Shown here: positions 60,738 through 64,000 of the stretch, in pieces
Layout: the number at the start of each line of letters is the position of its first letter
Position numbering within the stretch: the first letter of the stretch is position 1
DNA from: Antedon mediterranea
Taxonomy: Eukaryota; Echinodermata; Crinoidea; Comatulida; Antedonidae
Assembly: GCF_964355755.1 (NCBI RefSeq)
Contig: NC_092677.1
Location: 4,159,001-4,223,000, forward strand
DNA length: 64,000 nucleotides
Reading direction: 5' to 3'
Made by a program: the position numbers and the translations under genes
Notes under the pieces: model-generated
Seen by the model: only the letters and a program-made list of their open reading frames with translations
The model's database searches: none
What the model was told of the DNA's origin: nothing

Positions 60738-61850
60738 AACTCCGATATAACTCCGATGTATTCCTACCTCCGATATAACTCCGATTTATTCCTCCGATGT
60801 ATTCCTCCGATATAACTCCGATGTATTCCTCCGATATAACTCCGATGTATTCCTCCGATATAACTCCGATGTATTCCTCCGATATAACTCCGATGTATTC
60901 CTCCGATATAACTCCGATGTATTCCTCCGATATAACTCCGATGTATTCCTCCGATATAACTCCGATGTATTCCTCCAATATAACTCCGATGTATTCCTCC
61001 GATATAACTCCGATGTATTCCTCCGATATAACTTTGATGTATTCCTCCGATATAACTCCGATGTATTCCTACGATATAACTCCGATGTATTCCTCCGATA
61101 TAACTCCGATGTATTCCTACCTCCGATATAACTCCGATGTATTCCTCCGATATAACTCCGATGTATTCCTCCGATATAACTCCGATGTATTCCTCCAATA
61201 TAACTCCGATGTATTCCTCCGATATAACTCCGATGTATTCCTCCGATATAACTCCGATGTATTCCTCCGATATAACTCCGATGTATTCCTCCGATATAAC
61301 TTCGATGTATTCCTCCGATATAACTCCGATGTATTCCTCCGATATAACTCCGATGTATTCCTCCGATATAACTCCGATGTATTCCTCCAATATAACTCCG
61401 ATGTATTCCTCCGATATAACTCCGATGTATTCCTCCGATATAACTCCGATGTATTCCTCCGATATAACTCCGATGTATTCCTCCGATATAACTCCGATGT
61501 ATTCCTCCAATATAACTCCGATGTATTCCTCCGATATAACTCCGATGTATTCCTACCTCCGATATAACTCCGATATATTCCTCCGATATAACTCCGATGT
61601 ATTCCTCCGATATAACTCCGATGTATTCCTCCGATATAACTCCGATGTATTCCTCCGATATAACTCCGATGTATTCCTCCGATATAACTCCGATGTATTC
61701 CTACCTCCGATATAACTCCGATGTATTCCTCCGATATAACTCCGATGTATTCCTACCTCCGATATAACTCCGATGTATTCCTCCGATATAACTCCGATGT
61801 ATTCCTTCGATATAACTCCGATATATTCTTCGATATAACTCCAAAGATTT
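60738..61850. repeat. 24-bp satellite array, about 45 units
   Basis: The unit CTCCGATATAA+CTCCGATGTATTC is itself two diverged half-units. Five units carry a 4-bp ACCT insertion (near 60766, 61118, 61555, 61702, 61755), which breaks the frame. Because 24 is divisible by 3, long frames of 8-residue repeats (YSSDITPM, EEYIGVIS) appear on both strands. They have no start context or splice sites and are not genes. Confidence 0.97.
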
Positions 61851-64000
61851 CAGAGGTACCAGGATGTAACTTTAAATCCAATAGAGTATGAAGACAATAG
61901 CTTCTCATGAACGCATCGCCCTCCCCTCCCCTAACGTCACCTCTACTTTAAGGCCAGTTGCAGGCAAACGAATTCATACTTTCCAATAATTATCGATCTA
62001 TATAGTTTCCACTATGTTTATAATTTTTCAGTTGGAATTGCCCAGGTGTGTTGGTTTGTCAACATTATGTAAACTTGAATAATAACTTGAATTTTACATT
62101 ATTTTGTGTTTTTATTCAACTTCAGATTGGTTATGTTCACGCTATATCAAACATTACCTACCGTATATACCCACTCAATCAATTTGAGTCATCTTGAGGT
62201 AAAGGTAATCAGTATCAGAACTACAGACTGAAAAAAAAGAAGTCAGATTTGTTTTCTTCGTGATTTCTGTTACACCATTTTAATTCATGTACAGTGCACA
62301 TTTAATATCTGAATTTCCTGCCCGTAGCTGAGTCTATATGGTATTGTTATAGTTTTACTAACTAAAACTATACGTTGTAAGCGAGTTATAATAGTTGTAT
62401 AGAAAATCTGAAAATGTAAAGGTTAAGTGACGATTATAAGTCAATAATTCAATCCCATATGGAGTCACTGTTCGTTGGTTGAAATTTATTGCTAGCGTAG
62501 AAATGTTATCAATTTATCCACTTCTTTACTATCATTTGGGAACTGCTGTAATCCTAAATTCGTTGAATCAAGTAACTAGACTTTGTACAACGCAAAGTTA
62601 AAATGATCATGACGTCTGTACTTCATTGCATGGTAGCTTTATATTACCAATTCCGAATTTATTCAGGTCATATAATTAGGCCAAAACAAAAACATTTGTA
62701 CAATGTGTATGTGAGATAGCCTGGTTCTATTTAAGAAGACTGAAGCTCTTTCAGATTAGGCCTATGTAACTGTTTGTGAGGTAAAGCCTCTTTCGTTTGT
62801 AGTTTTACCGTTCGTCTTTTAACAGGTGAAATTTTCACAGTGAGGTGTATTTATGCTCTTTAATTAAATATTGATATAAAAAACTGATCCTCTGCAAATT
62901 CTTCCCGCCCGCGCACGTCCGGTCGTCCGGGTCAATTTTATTGTTTTAAAATCAGTACAAAACCTGAAATCCAGGTGCATTTGAGGTGACGGGACACTGT
63001 CTTTTACAAAAATAATACCAACAGTGGATTGTTTACAATTTTTTTGTTAAGTCTGGTTTTAATTAGTAACAATCTCACGTGTAATTACTTTATTTTTGAA
63101 TATCTTTTTGTGTCTTCTTTTCTCATTTATTTAACAGGTGCACTTACTATAGCATGAACCACCCACTTGTGTGAAAAGAATTTAAAAATATCACAGACTT
63201 GTACTATAACAAAACAAACGGTCTTCGACCCGTAACATTTGTTTCATCGCATAGCCTTTGTACACGAATACATAATGGACATGCTACTAACTACTACTTT
63301 TATATTTTGATGGGCTTATGTCAACTCGGAAATGGAAGCTCAACTCAACCCAGCTGTAGTGTGAAGACCTAGACAAGGGGACACTGGTGAACCTTTCGTT
63401 GAAAATTCGAACAAAAACTAAGTTATTCGAGAAAAGATTTCCAAAGGTTGCTAGTAGGCTAGTTGACAAACTTTGTGAAACTGCAGAAAACACGTTCAGT
63501 AATATCACAATAGCAAACCTTTCAAGATTTGCAAACTCAGCACATTCTGAGAATGGTAAAGTTTACTAAAACCACCTTTACCAATAGAAGGTTTGAAGGA
63601 ACGTGTTAGTGTATATAGTTAAACAAAATCCTAACGGAGGCTCCCATTGCAGCATGACAATAACAGATTATTTTATGCCTGCAATTGCTTTAAAACGCAG
63701 AAAATAGTTGGTGTTATTAAATAATAATAATAATATAATTATACACGCTTGTAAACAAAATTACTGTCTAAAATTACTAAAATCAAACAGGTTTGTTTTT
63801 CTCAATGTGCAATTACATTCAAAATGTCTTTCTTTTATGTTACATATAAATATTTAAATTAATTATGTTGTTGCTTTCTATTTAACAATCTATGTTGTAT
63901 GTTAACATCTTCAAAAGTAACACTCGGGATCTTAAATAAATAAATAAATAATGAAAGTGTATACTGATTAAGATATTCTTTGCATTAGCTTTATCTAACG
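61851..64000. other. Intergenic DNA to the window end
   Basis: No gene was recognised. Overlapping 60-73-codon frames on both strands at 63287-63569 have no family features. A terminal AAATAAATAAATAAATAATG run (about 63933-63955) may be a retrotransposon tail. Confidence 0.35.

Noticed and set aside
60733-61715. Frames encoding YSSDITPM and EEYIGVIS repeats
   Set aside because: By-products of a 24-bp satellite that is open in several frames on both strands; no start, splice or homology support.

Overview
The window is eukaryotic nuclear DNA. It is AT-rich, the recognisable genes are split into many short exons with GT..AG introns, and most of the sequence is intergenic or intronic DNA full of short transposons. 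The gene structures, the domain content and the frequent 'aggcctaggcct'-type runs suggest a marine deuterostome, possibly an echinoderm. That placement is an inference; no species-specific marker was seen.

Three protein genes can be reconstructed exon by exon with consistent splice phases. (1) ZFAND1 lies on the minus strand (37109 down to 34408), with 8 exons and 274 aa; it is an AN1 zinc-finger protein that links p97 and the proteasome. (2) PSMG2 lies on the plus strand (37340 to 41388), with 7 exons and 270 aa; it is a 20S proteasome assembly chaperone. These two are divergent, with start codons 230 bp apart, so they probably share a promoter. (3) A GTP-dependent phosphoenolpyruvate carboxykinase lies on the minus strand (53444 down to 44988), with 9 coding exons, 651 aa and a mitochondrial-type presequence. 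Upstream of it, also on the minus strand (59324 down to 58017), is a partial duplicate of its first two exons. There the presequence segment has been amplified into thirteen 17-residue repeats, giving a predicted 311-aa protein without a kinase domain. This is the most unusual object in the window.

Layout: 0-6.8 kb holds non-LTR retrotransposon relics, a short MITE family and a 131-bp tandem repeat. 6.8-11.8 kb holds a head-to-tail array of Helitron-like elements rich in TGACGTCA palindromes. 11.8-34 kb is mostly featureless AT-rich DNA with MITEs, small tandem arrays, retrotransposon relics and a few unassigned exon-like fragments. 34.4-41.5 kb is ZFAND1/PSMG2, with transposons packed into the introns. 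41.7-42.4 kb is a foldback element with a 9-bp target duplication. 45-59.3 kb is the PCK locus and its truncated duplicate. 60.7-61.85 kb is a 24-bp satellite. The rest shows no gene.

One MITE family (terminal sequence AGCTCTGTCTACACTATCAA) recurs about 17 times. It carries an internal 21-bp unit that has expanded to about 13 copies in one member, and two members sit almost at splice sites.
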